Part shown: in pieces, positions 33,108 through 41,742 of the stretch | How the letters are laid out: each line of letters starts with the position of its first letter | Numbering within the stretch: the first letter of the stretch is position 1 | NCBI GenBank assembly: GCA_900549725.1 | Contig: URPL01000001.1 | Span: 62,001-126,000 of the forward strand | Origin: an uncultured Eubacteriales bacterium | GTDB lineage: Bacteria > Bacillota > Clostridia > Oscillospirales > CAG-272 | Direction: 5' to 3' | DNA length: 64,000 bases | Position numbers and translations under genes: made by a program | Notes under the pieces: generated by a model | The model's input: only the letters and a program-made list of their open reading frames with translations | What the model was told of the DNA's origin: nothing | Database searches by the model: none

Positions 33108-34634
33108 ATGGATGCTTTGGTTGAAATGAAGGGTGTTGTCAAGAAATTTCCGGGCGTTACGGCGCTGAAGGACATTTCGTTTGACATTCAGCCCGGCGAG
33201 GTGCATGTGTTGCTCGGAGAAAACGGTGCCGGCAAATCAACACTGATGAAGATCCTTTCGGGCGTATATCAACCCACCGAGGGAACGATCATCATTGACG
33301 GCAAGGAATTTTCAAAGCTGACGCCGAAGGATTCCCATGAAAACGGTATCAGCGTGATCTATCAGGAGCTGAGCGTGATCAACGAGCTTTCCATTGCGGA
33401 AAACCTCTTTGTCGGAAAAATGCCGACAAAACGGATCGGTCCGGTGAAGGTGGTCGATACGGCACAGGTCAATCGCCGCGCACAGGAGCTGATGGATAAG
33501 ATCGGCCTTAAGCGCAGCCCGAAAACGCTTGTGGAAGAAATCAGCGTTTCGGAAAAGCAGCAGGTTGAAATTGCGAAGGCGCTTGCCGCGGACAGCAAGG
33601 TGATCGTTATGGATGAGCCGACCGCTTCTCTTACAAACGCCGAGGTGGAGCATTTGTTTGCCATTATCCGCGCGCTGAAAGCGGAGGGCAAGGGCATCGT
33701 CTTTATTTCCCATAAGCTTGAGGAGATCAAGCGCATCGGCGATCGCGTCACCGTGCTCAAGGACGGCGCCTATGTCGGCACAAGAGAGGTCAGGGACGTC
33801 ACGGTGGACGACCTTGTGACGCTGATGGTCGGGCGCACGGTGAAAGCCACCTATCAGCATGAGGATGCACCCGAAAGCTTTGAAAACGAAGAAGAACTCT
33901 TTGCGGTGAAAAATCTTTCCCGGCGCGACGGCAAGGTGCGCGATGTTTCCTTTGCGGTGCATCGCGGCGAGATTGTCGGCTTTTCCGGGCTCGTGGGCTC
34001 GGGGCGCAGTGAAATGATGAACGCAATTTTCGGCGCGGAGCCGAAATCCGCGGGGCAGGTGCTGCTCAAGGGCAAACCCGTCCGAATCCGCAGTCCGTAC
34101 GGCGCGATCAAAAACGGCATGGCAATGGTTACGGAAAACCGCAGAGAAACGGGCTTTTTCCACAACTTTGATATCAAGCAGAATATTTCGATCCTGCCCT
34201 TTATCAAAACCTCGTTCTGGGGTGGGGCAGGCGGGTTGACCAGCGGAAAGTTCGAAAAACAATGTGCCGCGGAACAGAAAGAAAGCCTGAATATCAAATG
34301 CCATTCGATCGACCAGGGCATCACGGAGCTTTCCGGCGGCAATCAGCAAAAGGTCATCCTCGGAAAATGGCTTGCAGCCGACTCTCAGATTATTATTTTC
34401 GATGAGCCGACCAAGGGCATTGATATCGGCTCCAAGAGCGAAATTTATGTGCTCATGCGCAAGCTTGCCGACGAGGGCAAGGCGGTTATGGTGGTTTCTT
34501 CCGAGCTGCCCGAGCTGCTTGCCGTGTGCGATACCATCCATGTCTTCCGCGAGGGGCAGATCGTAAAGACCTTCCCGCACCGCGAAGCGACCGAAGAAAA
34601 TATCATCAAGGCTTCCACAGCCGAAATCGCATAA
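33108..34634 (+). CDS. alsA: D-allose ABC importer ATP-binding protein
   Basis: 508 residues with two fused nucleotide-binding domains, as in RbsA/AlsA/XylG. First domain: Walker A GENGAGKST, degenerate signature SVSEKQQVEIAKAL, Walker B VIVMDEPTASL. Second domain: degenerate Walker A GLVGSGRSE, signature LSGGNQQKVILGKWL, Walker B IIFDEPTKGIDIG. This asymmetry is normal for the family. Start at 33108 after AAGGAAGGAG. It energises uptake through alsC with alsB. Assignment to allose rather than ribose rests on the neighbours alsE, alsK and alsB. Confidence 0.9.
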   Translation: MDALVEMKGVVKKFPGVTALKDISFDIQPGEVHVLLGENGAGKSTLMKILSGVYQPTEGTIIIDGKEFSKLTPKDSHENGISVIYQELSVINELSIAENLFVGKMPTKRIGPVKVVDTAQVNRRAQELMDKIGLKRSPKTLVEEISVSEKQQVEIAKALAADSKVIVMDEPTASLTNAEVEHLFAIIRALKAEGKGIVFISHKLEEIKRIGDRVTVLKDGAYVGTREVRDVTVDDLVTLMVGRTVKATYQHEDAPESFENEEELFAVKNLSRRDGKVRDVSFAVHRGEIVGFSGLVGSGRSEMMNAIFGAEPKSAGQVLLKGKPVRIRSPYGAIKNGMAMVTENRRETGFFHNFDIKQNISILPFIKTSFWGGAGGLTSGKFEKQCAAEQKESLNIKCHSIDQGITELSGGNQQKVILGKWLAADSQIIIFDEPTKGIDIGSKSEIYVLMRKLADEGKAVMVVSSELPELLAVCDTIHVFREGQIVKTFPHREATEENIIKASTAEIA

Positions 34635-34656
34635 GAGAAAGGACGAAAAAAGCGCT

Positions 34657-35643
34657 ATGTCTAACACGAAAACAACGCTTGTTGATGTCAAGCAAAAAGA
34701 AAAAATTACCTTCAACTCCGTTTGGCAAAAATACGGCACCTTCGGAATTCTGATCGTCCTGCTTGCAATTTTGGCGGTGCTGCGGCCGAACACCTTCTTT
34801 TCCACCGCAACGCTGACGCAGATCCTTTCGCAAAGCTCGGTCAATATCCTGATTGCCATGGGCGAATTCTTCGCGATTTTGATTGCCGGCATTGATTTAT
34901 CCGTCGGCTCTGTCGTCGCCCTGACCGGTATGGTTACCGCAAAGCTCATGGTCGCCGGAATCAATCCGTTGCTTGCTGTGCTGCTCGGGATTCTTCTGGG
35001 CGCGCTGCTCGGTTGCATCAACGGCGTTTTGGTCAACAGCACTGGGCTGCATCCCTTCATTATCACCCTGGGCACGCAGTCCATCTTCCGCGGCATCACG
35101 CTGATCATTTCCAATTCCAGCGCCGTGTTCGGCTTTCCCAAGGAATTCACCAAGTTTATTTCCTATAAAGTATTTGATATCCTTCCCATTGTTGCAATCA
35201 TCGCGATTGCCGTCGCCCTGATTCTTTCTTTCCTCACTCGCAAGACAAAGCTCGGCAGAAACATCTACGCGCTGGGCGGCAACAAGGAAAGCGCATGGTA
35301 TTCCGGCATCAATGTAAAAATGCATACGCTGGTCGTCTTCATCATCTCGGGCATTTGCTGCGGCATTGCCGGCATCGTGCTGCTGGGGCGCGTGGGCAGC
35401 GCAGAGCCCGCTGCGGCAACCGGATTTGACACCTATGCCATCGCAGCCTCCATCATCGGCGGCACAAGCTTCTTCGGCGGCAAGGGTAAAATTTTCGGAG
35501 TCGTCATGGGCGGTCTGATCATCGGCGTGATCAACTACGGGCTGAACATTCTGGCAGTGCCGAGCGTATGGCAGCAGGTGGTTATGGGGCTTTTGATCAT
35601 CGGCTCCGTTGCGCTGGACCGTTTCGTCGCCCGCAAGAGATAA
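34657..35643 (+). CDS. alsC: D-allose ABC importer permease
   Basis: 328-residue RbsC/AlsC-type permease with eight to ten hydrophobic helices. Family marks: IAMGEFFAILIAGIDLSVGSVVALTGM, NGVLVNSTGLHPFIITLGTQSIFRG, and the C-terminal AIAASIIGGTSFFGGKGKIFGVVMGGLIIGVINYGLNIL. Follows alsA by 22 nt with AGAAAGGACG upstream; part of the same transcript. Confidence 0.9.
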   Translation: MSNTKTTLVDVKQKEKITFNSVWQKYGTFGILIVLLAILAVLRPNTFFSTATLTQILSQSSVNILIAMGEFFAILIAGIDLSVGSVVALTGMVTAKLMVAGINPLLAVLLGILLGALLGCINGVLVNSTGLHPFIITLGTQSIFRGITLIISNSSAVFGFPKEFTKFISYKVFDILPIVAIIAIAVALILSFLTRKTKLGRNIYALGGNKESAWYSGINVKMHTLVVFIISGICCGIAGIVLLGRVGSAEPAAATGFDTYAIAASIIGGTSFFGGKGKIFGVVMGGLIIGVINYGLNILAVPSVWQQVVMGLLIIGSVALDRFVARKR

Positions 35644-35666
35644 GAAAAAACAAGGAGGACGGCAAA

Positions 35667-36353
35667 ATGAAACCGATGTTTAATCCGTCGCTGATGTGCA
35701 TGGATCTTTTGAATATCAGGGAGCAGACCGCAATTCTCAATGAGCGGTGCGATTTATATCATGTGGACATCATGGACGGTCACTTTGTCAAAAACATTAC
35801 GCTTTCTCCGGATTTTGTCCGCGCATTTTCGAAAATCGCAAAGCGCCCGATCGACTGTCACCTGATGGTGACCGACCCGGACGACTATATCGCCCCCCTG
35901 GCGGAGGCGGGCGCGGGTTATATCTGCCCGCATGCGGAGACGATTACAAACGACGCCTTCCGCATTCTGAACAAAATCGAAGCGCTGGGCTGCAAAAAAG
36001 GAGTCGCTGTCAGCCCCTCTACGCCGCTTTCTTCTCTGCAGCATTATCTCGGCAGAGTGGACAAGCTGACGATCATGTCGGTGGATCCCGGGTTTGCGGG
36101 GCAGCCCTTTATTCCCGAGATGCTGGAGAAAATCGCGCAGGCAAAGCGTATGCGCGAGGAAAACGGCTGGCATTATCTCATCGAGGTGGACGGTTCGTGC
36201 AACCAAAAAACGTTCGGGCGGCTTTATGAAGCCGGGACGGAGGTCTTTATCGTGGGCTCCTCGGGGCTGTTTTCAAAAGACAGGGATCTTGCGCGCGCTT
36301 ATGAGATTATGCAGGAGGAATTTTGCAGAGAAACCGGGGCGGAGCTTAAATGA
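35667..36353 (+). CDS. alsE: D-allulose-6-phosphate 3-epimerase
   Basis: Converts D-allulose 6-phosphate to D-fructose 6-phosphate. 228 residues, a ribulose-phosphate 3-epimerase-type TIM barrel. The start NPSLMCMDLL, HVDIMDGHFV, DCHLMVTDPDDYI, MSVDPGFAGQPFIPEML, IEVDGSCNQ and VFIVGSSGLF agree closely with remembered E. coli AlsE, more than with Rpe. Metal ligands are the His/Asp of HVDIMD, the His of DCHLM and the Asp of EVDG. Start at 35667 after AAGGAGGACGG. It lies between the permease and kinase genes. Confidence 0.92.
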   Translation: MKPMFNPSLMCMDLLNIREQTAILNERCDLYHVDIMDGHFVKNITLSPDFVRAFSKIAKRPIDCHLMVTDPDDYIAPLAEAGAGYICPHAETITNDAFRILNKIEALGCKKGVAVSPSTPLSSLQHYLGRVDKLTIMSVDPGFAGQPFIPEMLEKIAQAKRMREENGWHYLIEVDGSCNQKTFGRLYEAGTEVFIVGSSGLFSKDRDLARAYEIMQEEFCRETGAELK

Positions 36354-36382
36354 TGGCGCACTCGAAAAAAGGAGGTGACGAC

Positions 36383-37282
36383 ATGGAGAAGCTGACCATC
36401 GGAATTGATATCGGCGGCACAAACTTCCGCATCGGCGCGGTAACGCCGGGGGGGCGGGTGCTGCATTTCGAAAAAATGTCAAGCCGTATTTTCGACCGGG
36501 GAGATGTGGTGCAGACGCTTTGCGGGCAGATCAATGCCTACACGGAGCGCTACGGAATCCGCGAACGGGTCGCGGCGGCAGCCGTCGGGATTCCGTCGAT
36601 CGTGAGCAAGGACAAGCGCACGATTCTTTCCGCGCCGAATCTGAAAGGGTTTGACAATCTTCCGTTCAGCGACCGTCTCGGCGCGCTGCTGGGGATGCCG
36701 GTCTTTTTGGATCGGGATGTCAATTTCCTTTTGATGAACGATATTGATAAGCTCGGACTTGACCGCGATTCCACAGTGCTCGGCTTTTATGTCGGCACGG
36801 GATTCGGGAATGCGCTGTATCTGAATGGATCGCTCTATGCGGGGAAAAATGGTGCTGCGGGAGAACTGGGGCATATTCCGCTTTACGGCGTTGAGGATGT
36901 CTGCACCTGCGGCAATGTCGGCTGCTCGGAAACGCGCTGCTCCGGCAAATACCTCGAACAGCTGACGGCACGGCACTTCCCGGATACCGAAATCCGCGAT
37001 GTTTTCAAATACCACGCCGACGACCCGATCATCGTTAAATTCGTAGAGGATTTGGCGCTGGTCATCGCAACGGAAATCAATATACTCGATCCGGACTACT
37101 CCGTGATTGCCGGCGGTGTTGTCTTTATGGATCATTTCCCAAAGGATGTTCTTCTGCGCGCAATTCATCGCATGGCGCGCAAGCCTTACCCCGAGGAAAA
37201 CCTGGAGCTCCTCTTTGCCGAGCATACACAGCAAAGCGGAATTTACGGCAGCGGCATGTATGCACACGCACAGCTCAAATGA
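36383..37282 (+). CDS. alsK: ROK-family D-allose kinase
   Basis: Phosphorylates D-allose to D-allose 6-phosphate. 299 residues. Start at 36383 after AAAAAAGGAGGTGACGAC; an earlier ATG at 36350 overlaps the alsE stop. ROK features: ATP phosphate loop IGIDIGGTNFRIGA, catalytic DRDVNF, GAAGELGHIPL, and zinc motif CTCGNVGCSETRCSG. SIVSKDKRTILSAPNLKG matches E. coli AlsK in this region as remembered. Sits between epimerase and binding protein in the operon. Confidence 0.9.
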   Translation: MEKLTIGIDIGGTNFRIGAVTPGGRVLHFEKMSSRIFDRGDVVQTLCGQINAYTERYGIRERVAAAAVGIPSIVSKDKRTILSAPNLKGFDNLPFSDRLGALLGMPVFLDRDVNFLLMNDIDKLGLDRDSTVLGFYVGTGFGNALYLNGSLYAGKNGAAGELGHIPLYGVEDVCTCGNVGCSETRCSGKYLEQLTARHFPDTEIRDVFKYHADDPIIVKFVEDLALVIATEINILDPDYSVIAGGVVFMDHFPKDVLLRAIHRMARKPYPEENLELLFAEHTQQSGIYGSGMYAHAQLK

Positions 37283-37320
37283 ACAAACAAAAAGTTTTCA
37301 AAAAAGAAAGGACATTTGTC

Positions 37321-38292
37321 ATGAAAAAGATCAGACTGATTTGCATCGTTTTGGCATTGGCAATGATCACCTCAATTCTCGTTGCCTGCAACAATACCAC
37401 CGACGGCAACAAAGACGGCGGCGACAGCGCCGAATACGCAATTATTCTTAAGCCCCTTTCCAACGACTTCTGGGCAACCATGAAGAAGGGTATTGAGGAA
37501 GAAGCTGCAAAGCAGGGCGTCAAGGTCGACGTTTTTGCAGCAAACACCGAGGAAGATACCGAGGGCCAGCTCAAGATTTTGGAAAACTGCATCACCAAGG
37601 GCTATAAGGCAATCGGCGTTGCACCTCTTTCCCCCACGAATCTGATCAACGGCATCGTTGAAGCAAACAAAAAAGGCATTTATGTGATGAATATCGACGA
37701 AAAGATCGATATGGATTCCCTCAAGGCTGCCGGCGGCAGCGTGATCGCTTTTGCAACGACCGATAACGAAAAGGTCGGCGAAAAGGGCGCGCAGTATATC
37801 CTGGAGAACTTAAAGGACGGCGGCCAGGTCGCTATCATTGAGGGCAAAGCGGGCAACGCTTCCGGCGAATCCCGCAAGACGGGTGCGACCAAGGTCTTCA
37901 CCGGGGCTTCGAATGTGACTTTGGTGGCTTCTCAGCCGGCTGACTGGGACAGACAAAAAGCGCTTGACACTGCAGCAAGCATGCTGCAGGCAAACCCCGA
38001 CCTCAAGGCGATTTACTGCTGCAACGACACCATGGCGCTGGGCGCATTGCAGGCCGTGAAGAACGCGGGCAAGCTCGGTGAAATTATCGTTGTCGGTACG
38101 GACGGCGCCGCAGAGGCTCTGACCAGCGTGGAAGAGGGCGAGCTGAATGCGACCGTGGCACAAAACTCCGCAGAGATCGGCGCAACCTCCCTGCGCAGAA
38201 TGATCAAGGCTGTGAAGGATGCTGAAAAGATTGATGCAAACGCAACACCCGAGACCATTCCGGTTGATTCTTATATCGTAACCAAGAAATAA
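37321..38292 (+). CDS. alsB: D-allose-binding lipoprotein of the ABC importer
   Basis: 323 residues. Lipoprotein signal with lipobox LVAC (Cys23), tethering it to the outer face of the membrane. The mature protein is a ribose-binding-type periplasmic protein; EYAIILKPLSNDFWATMKKG, NIDEKIDMDSLKAAGG, AIIEGKAGNASGE, SQPADWDRQKALD and IYCCNDTMALGALQAV match remembered E. coli AlsB closely. Start at 37321 after AAGAAAGGACATTTG. Gene order A-C-E-K-B differs from the E. coli order B-A-C-E-K. Confidence 0.93.
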   Translation: MKKIRLICIVLALAMITSILVACNNTTDGNKDGGDSAEYAIILKPLSNDFWATMKKGIEEEAAKQGVKVDVFAANTEEDTEGQLKILENCITKGYKAIGVAPLSPTNLINGIVEANKKGIYVMNIDEKIDMDSLKAAGGSVIAFATTDNEKVGEKGAQYILENLKDGGQVAIIEGKAGNASGESRKTGATKVFTGASNVTLVASQPADWDRQKALDTAASMLQANPDLKAIYCCNDTMALGALQAVKNAGKLGEIIVVGTDGAAEALTSVEEGELNATVAQNSAEIGATSLRRMIKAVKDAEKIDANATPETIPVDSYIVTKK

Positions 38293-38385
38293 GAAAAACC
38301 GCAGGCAGAGCGGCTTTTCGGGGGAAGGCGCTGACACGGAATAACTGCCGATGAATTGCGGCAGGAAAGCAAAGAGAGAAAAGGC

Positions 38386-38422
38386 GGCAGGGACCGCTTT
38401 GCGATGAGAGCGGTCCCCTGCC
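38386..38422 (+). other. Long hairpin between alsB and rpiB
   Basis: GGCAGGGACCGCT pairs with AGCGGTCCCCTGCC (13 bp, one bulged base) around a 10-nt loop. No T-tract follows, so it is not a standard terminator; it could stabilise the upstream alsB mRNA, as often seen after binding-protein genes. Confidence 0.5.
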
Positions 38423-38509
38423 AAATGCAAAAAAGAAACCGGGCGACCGCGTCGCAATACGCGCGCACTGCGCTGTTTCGTTTATGAAAGTATGGAAAAG
38501 GAGTCATGA

Positions 38510-38959
38510 ATGATGAAGATTGGGATCGGTTGCGACCATGTGGGTTATGAGCTCAAGGGAAAAGTGACAGAGCATTTGCGGGAGCTTGGCTATGAAGTGG
38601 TTGACTTTGGCACAAACTCCTCCGAGCGCACGGACTATCCGATTTACGGGGAGGCCGTTGCACGCGCCGTTGCAAGCGGCGCATGTGAAAAGGGCATTCT
38701 GATCTGCGGCACGGGGGTCGGCATTTCCCTGGCTGCAAATAAGGTGCACGGCATCCGCGCGGTGGTTTGCAGCGAGCCGTATTCGGCGCTGCTTTCCCGC
38801 CGCCACAATGATACCAATATTCTGGCGTTCGGCGCCAGGGTGGTCGGTGCGGATCTTGCGCTGATGATCGTGGATGCATGGCTTTCCGGCGTTTACGAGG
38901 GCGGCAGGCATGCAAAGCGCGTGCAGATGATTGCCGACATTGAAGCAAAAAACGAGTAA
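38510..38959 (+). CDS. rpiB: Ribose-5-phosphate / D-allose-6-phosphate isomerase
   Basis: 149 residues, usual length for RpiB. Motifs: IGCDHVGYELK (Asp and His), ICGTGVGISLAANK with the catalytic Cys, and RRHNDTNILAFGARVVG. RpiB-type enzymes also isomerise D-allose 6-phosphate to D-allulose 6-phosphate, which is the step needed between alsK and alsE here, so this gene completes the route to fructose 6-phosphate. AAAAGGAG lies upstream. Followed by a strong terminator that ends the operon. Confidence 0.93.
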   Translation: MMKIGIGCDHVGYELKGKVTEHLRELGYEVVDFGTNSSERTDYPIYGEAVARAVASGACEKGILICGTGVGISLAANKVHGIRAVVCSEPYSALLSRRHNDTNILAFGARVVGADLALMIVDAWLSGVYEGGRHAKRVQMIADIEAKNE

Positions 38960-38981
38960 ATTCATAGGAAATCCTCAAAAG

Positions 38982-39031
38982 CCAAAGGGGCGCGGATGCC
39001 TTTTCCGCGCCCCTTTGGTCTTTTCTTTTTT
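38982..39031 (+). terminator. Intrinsic terminator of the D-allose operon
   Basis: Perfect 15-bp stem CCAAAGGGGCGCGGA / TCCGCGCCCCTTTGG with a 7-nt loop, then TCTTTTCTTTTTT. Confidence 0.9.
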
Positions 39032-39207
39032 CAGCTTTTCAGCAGTTTTTCCGCAGCGCGCGAAGCACGAAAAATACGGCGCCCGCGCTGCACAGAAGCG
39101 GCACGGGAACAAGCCAAAACGGCGCGCTCGGTCTGTGCCTGTGCGAAAATGCAGAGGCAGGCGCAAAGCAAAGTGCAGCGCAGAAGAAAAGTTAGCGCTT
39201 TTTTCAT
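39031..39207 (-). CDS. Small exported or membrane protein, probably frameshifted
   Basis: Starts 1 nt after the stop of the phosphodiesterase gene, with AAAGGAG overlapping that gene's end, so it is translationally coupled. The N-terminus is a clear signal/membrane segment (ALTFLLRCTLLCACLCIFA). After QTERA the frame turns Arg/Ser-rich and unlike a protein. In the +1 frame the sequence continues APFWLVPVPLLCSAGAVFF and ends VLRALRKNC with a stop at 39039, a second membrane helix. The gene therefore looks like a ~55-aa, two-helix protein broken by a one-base shift in a GCGCGCC stretch, or a sequencing error. Confidence 0.5.
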   Translation of the reverse strand: MKKALTFLLRCTLLCACLCIFAQAQTERAVLACSRAASVQRGRRIFRASRAAEKLLKS

Positions 39208-39208
39208 C

Positions 39209-39784
39209 TTAATTCTCCTTTGCTTTTTGCTCGCCCGGGCAAAAGCGCAGATAAGCATGCTCTTTTTCCGCGGAAAGTTCTTTCCACAAAAATTCACCGT
39301 TTGCAAGGGTCATATAGCTATGCGGGCTTTGCTCCTTGGGAATGGAGACGGAGCCTGGGTTAAGACAGATATAATTTTCATGCATGCGGCACAGCGGCAC
39401 ATGCGTATGCCCGTGCAGCAAAATATCGCCCGGACAAAGCGGCGGCAGACTTGACTCGTTGAAAACATGGCCGTGCGTTGCATAAATGACGGCATCTTCG
39501 AGCGGCAGCGCGGCATAATCCGCCAAAATGGGGAACTGCAGCACCATCTGATCTACCTCACAATCGCAGTTGCCGCGCACGCAGAGCAGCCGCTCCCGCA
39601 TCTGATTGAGCAGGGCAAGCACGGTTTTCGGGGCATACTCGCGCGGCAAATCATTGCGCGGGCCATGGTAGAGCAGATCGCCCAGCAGCAGCAAGCGGTC
39701 TGCTTTTTCTTCAAAAAAACGGTCAAGCAGGGCTTTTGTATAGTATGCGGAGCCGTGCAGATCCGAAGCAATCATCCATTTCAT
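39209..39784 (-). CDS. YfcE/MJ0936-family metallophosphodiesterase
   Basis: 191 residues, cytoplasmic calcineurin-like phosphoesterase. Motifs: ASDLHGS (Asp, His), LLLGDLLYHGPRN, VRGNCDCEVD (GNCD), YATHGHVF and LLHGHTHVP. These are the metal ligands of the YfcE type, which cleaves phosphodiesters such as bis-p-nitrophenyl phosphate in vitro; natural substrate unknown. GAAAGGTAAATT lies before the ATG. It is transcribed divergently from nth and followed by a coupled small membrane protein. Confidence 0.9.
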   Translation of the reverse strand: MKWMIASDLHGSAYYTKALLDRFFEEKADRLLLLGDLLYHGPRNDLPREYAPKTVLALLNQMRERLLCVRGNCDCEVDQMVLQFPILADYAALPLEDAVIYATHGHVFNESSLPPLCPGDILLHGHTHVPLCRMHENYICLNPGSVSIPKEQSPHSYMTLANGEFLWKELSAEKEHAYLRFCPGEQKAKEN

Positions 39785-39826
39785 AAAAAATTTACCTTTC
39801 CTTGCGGGTATTTCTTTGCGAATGAT

Positions 39827-39855
39827 ATTATATCAGGAAAAAGAGGCGCTGTCCA
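39827..39855 (-). promoter_or_regulatory. Sigma-A promoter of the phosphodiesterase gene
   Basis: On the minus strand: TGGACA, 17-nt spacer, TATAAT. Confidence 0.7.
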
Positions 39856-39870
39856 CCCTTTGTTTTCCGC

Positions 39871-39899
39871 TTGCAAAGAAAATGCCGATATGATACAAT
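39871..39899 (+). promoter_or_regulatory. Sigma-A promoter of nth-mutY
   Basis: TTGCAA, 17-nt spacer, TACAAT; 47 nt before the nth start. Confidence 0.75.
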
Positions 39900-39946
39900 A
39901 ATAAAAAAACCGTCGCATTTTTGCGAACAAAAAGGGGGGCTTTGCA

Positions 39947-40618
39947 ATGGCAAAGCAAAAACAGGCGGGGCAAAAGGAACGGGCGCTTGCGGCGATGCGA
40001 TATTTGGAGGAAAAATACCCGCAGGCGGAATGTGCGCTGCGCTGGCAGGGGGATCCTTGGCGGCTGCTTGTGATGGGGCGGCTGAGCGCGCAATGCACGG
40101 ACGCACGCGTCAATGAGGTTTGCCGCACCCTGTTTTCCGTATATCCCGATTGTGCCGCCATGGCGGATGCCGAACTCCCGAGGCTCGAAAAGCTGATTTA
40201 TTCCTGCGGGGTATACCGCGTGAAAGCGCAGAACCTGCGCGACAGCGCGCAAATGCTCATGCGCGACTACGGCGGAGAGGTGCCCGGAGAAATGGAGGCG
40301 CTTTTGAAGCTGCCGGGGGTCGGGCGGAAAATCGCAAATCTGATTTTGGGAGATGCCTTCGGGCAGCCTGCGATCGTTGCGGATACGCATTGTATCCGTA
40401 TTTCCAACCGCCTTGGGCTGTGTGACGGCGCCGATCCGACGAAGGTGGAAAGCACGCTGCGGGGGCTGATCCCGCCGGAGTGCTCCTCCGATTTTTGTCA
40501 TCGGCTGGTGCTTTTCGGCAGAGAGATCTGCACCGCACGCGCGCCAAGGTGCAAGCATTGCCCGCTGCAATGCCCTGCGCGGCAGGAAGCATATACAAAA
40601 GAAAAGGAATCGCTATGA
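39947..40618 (+). CDS. nth: Endonuclease III
   Basis: Base-excision repair glycosylase/AP lyase for oxidised pyrimidines. 223 residues. Helix-hairpin-helix LPGVGRKIANLILG with the catalytic Lys, and catalytic Asp in VADTHCIRI; LSAQCTDARVNEV is the usual N-terminal helix. The C-terminal Fe-S loop is CTARAPRCKHCPLQC, spaced C-x6-C-x2-C-x3-C; the last gap is shorter than the usual five. AAGGGGGGC precedes the ATG. The stop overlaps mutY as ATGA, so the two repair genes are coupled. Confidence 0.93.
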   Translation: MAKQKQAGQKERALAAMRYLEEKYPQAECALRWQGDPWRLLVMGRLSAQCTDARVNEVCRTLFSVYPDCAAMADAELPRLEKLIYSCGVYRVKAQNLRDSAQMLMRDYGGEVPGEMEALLKLPGVGRKIANLILGDAFGQPAIVADTHCIRISNRLGLCDGADPTKVESTLRGLIPPECSSDFCHRLVLFGREICTARAPRCKHCPLQCPARQEAYTKEKESL

Positions 40619-41724
40619 GAGAGCAAACCCCAAGTGAAATTTCCGCGCAAATGCTGCAAAGGGCGCAGCAGACGGTTTTACCGCTGCTGTATTGGTATGG
40701 GGCAAATGCGCGCGAGCTGCCTTGGCGGCGGGAACCCACGCCGTATCATGTATGGGTCAGCGAGGTGATGCTGCAGCAAACGCGCGTCGCCGCGGTGATT
40801 CCGTATTACACGCGCTTTTTGGAAGCATTTCCCGATATTGCGGCGCTTGCAAAGGCAGACGAGGCACAGCTGCTCAAATGCTGGCAGGGGCTTGGATATT
40901 ACAGCCGCGCGCGCAACCTGCAAAAAGGGGCGCGCGTTGTGACAGAGCAATACGGAGGAGCGCTTCCGCGCGAGGAAGCGGCGCTTTTATCTGTTCCGGG
41001 CATCGGCGCATATACCGCAGGGGCAATCGCCTCCATCGCCTTCGGGCTGCCCGTCCCTGCGATTGACGGCAATGTGATGCGCGTGATGACGCGCCTCTTT
41101 GCGGACGGGCGCGACGCAACCGATGAAAAAACAAAGCAGGATTACCGCGCGCTTTTGCGGCAGGTAATGCCGCGGGAGAACACCTCCGCCTTTACGCAGG
41201 CGCTTATGGAGCTGGGCGCCGTGATCTGCCTGCCAAACGGCGCGCCGCTTTGCGCCGCCTGCCCGCTGCGCGCTCTGTGCGCGGCATATGATGCGGGGGA
41301 GGTTTTGCGCTATCCGAAAAAGCCGCCGAAGAAGGCGCGGCGCATCGAAGAGAAAACGGTGGTGCTTTTGCGGCAGGGTGAGAGCTGGCTTTTGCGCAAA
41401 AATCCGGAGAAGGGGCTCTTGCGCGGGCTGTATTTATTTTTGCAATACGACGGCGCAAAGAGCGAGGCACAGCTTGCGGCACAGCTAAAAAAGGACGGCA
41501 TTCTTTGCGGCGCGCTGACGAAGCTTTTGCCGCAGAAGCATATTTTTACGCATGTGGAATGGCATATGAGCGGATTTTGCGGCACGCTTCTCGGCCCGTG
41601 CGAGGCACTTGATGCATCGTTTGTTTTAGCGGACGCGGCGGCGCTGCGCGGGCAATATGCCGTGCCTTCGGCGCACGGTGCATATCTTTCCTATGCCTTG
41701 GGGAAACTGGCGGAGCATGCATAA
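40615..41724 (+). CDS. mutY: A/G-specific adenine glycosylase MutY
   Basis: Removes adenine mispaired with 8-oxoguanine. 369 residues; start at 40615 overlaps the nth stop by 4 nt with AAAAGGAA upstream. Catalytic Glu in WVSEVMLQQTRV, HhH in SVPGIGAYTAGAIAS, catalytic Asp in PAIDGNVMRVMTR. Fe-S loop CLPNGAPLCAACPLRALC. The C-terminal NUDIX-like domain (residues ~235-365, VVLLRQGESWLLRKNPEKGLLRGLY; HIFTHVEWHM) recognises 8-oxoG. Confidence 0.95.
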   Translation: MREQTPSEISAQMLQRAQQTVLPLLYWYGANARELPWRREPTPYHVWVSEVMLQQTRVAAVIPYYTRFLEAFPDIAALAKADEAQLLKCWQGLGYYSRARNLQKGARVVTEQYGGALPREEAALLSVPGIGAYTAGAIASIAFGLPVPAIDGNVMRVMTRLFADGRDATDEKTKQDYRALLRQVMPRENTSAFTQALMELGAVICLPNGAPLCAACPLRALCAAYDAGEVLRYPKKPPKKARRIEEKTVVLLRQGESWLLRKNPEKGLLRGLYLFLQYDGAKSEAQLAAQLKKDGILCGALTKLLPQKHIFTHVEWHMSGFCGTLLGPCEALDASFVLADAAALRGQYAVPSAHGAYLSYALGKLAEHA

Positions 41725-41742
41725 ATAATCGGGGGGCGGAAA

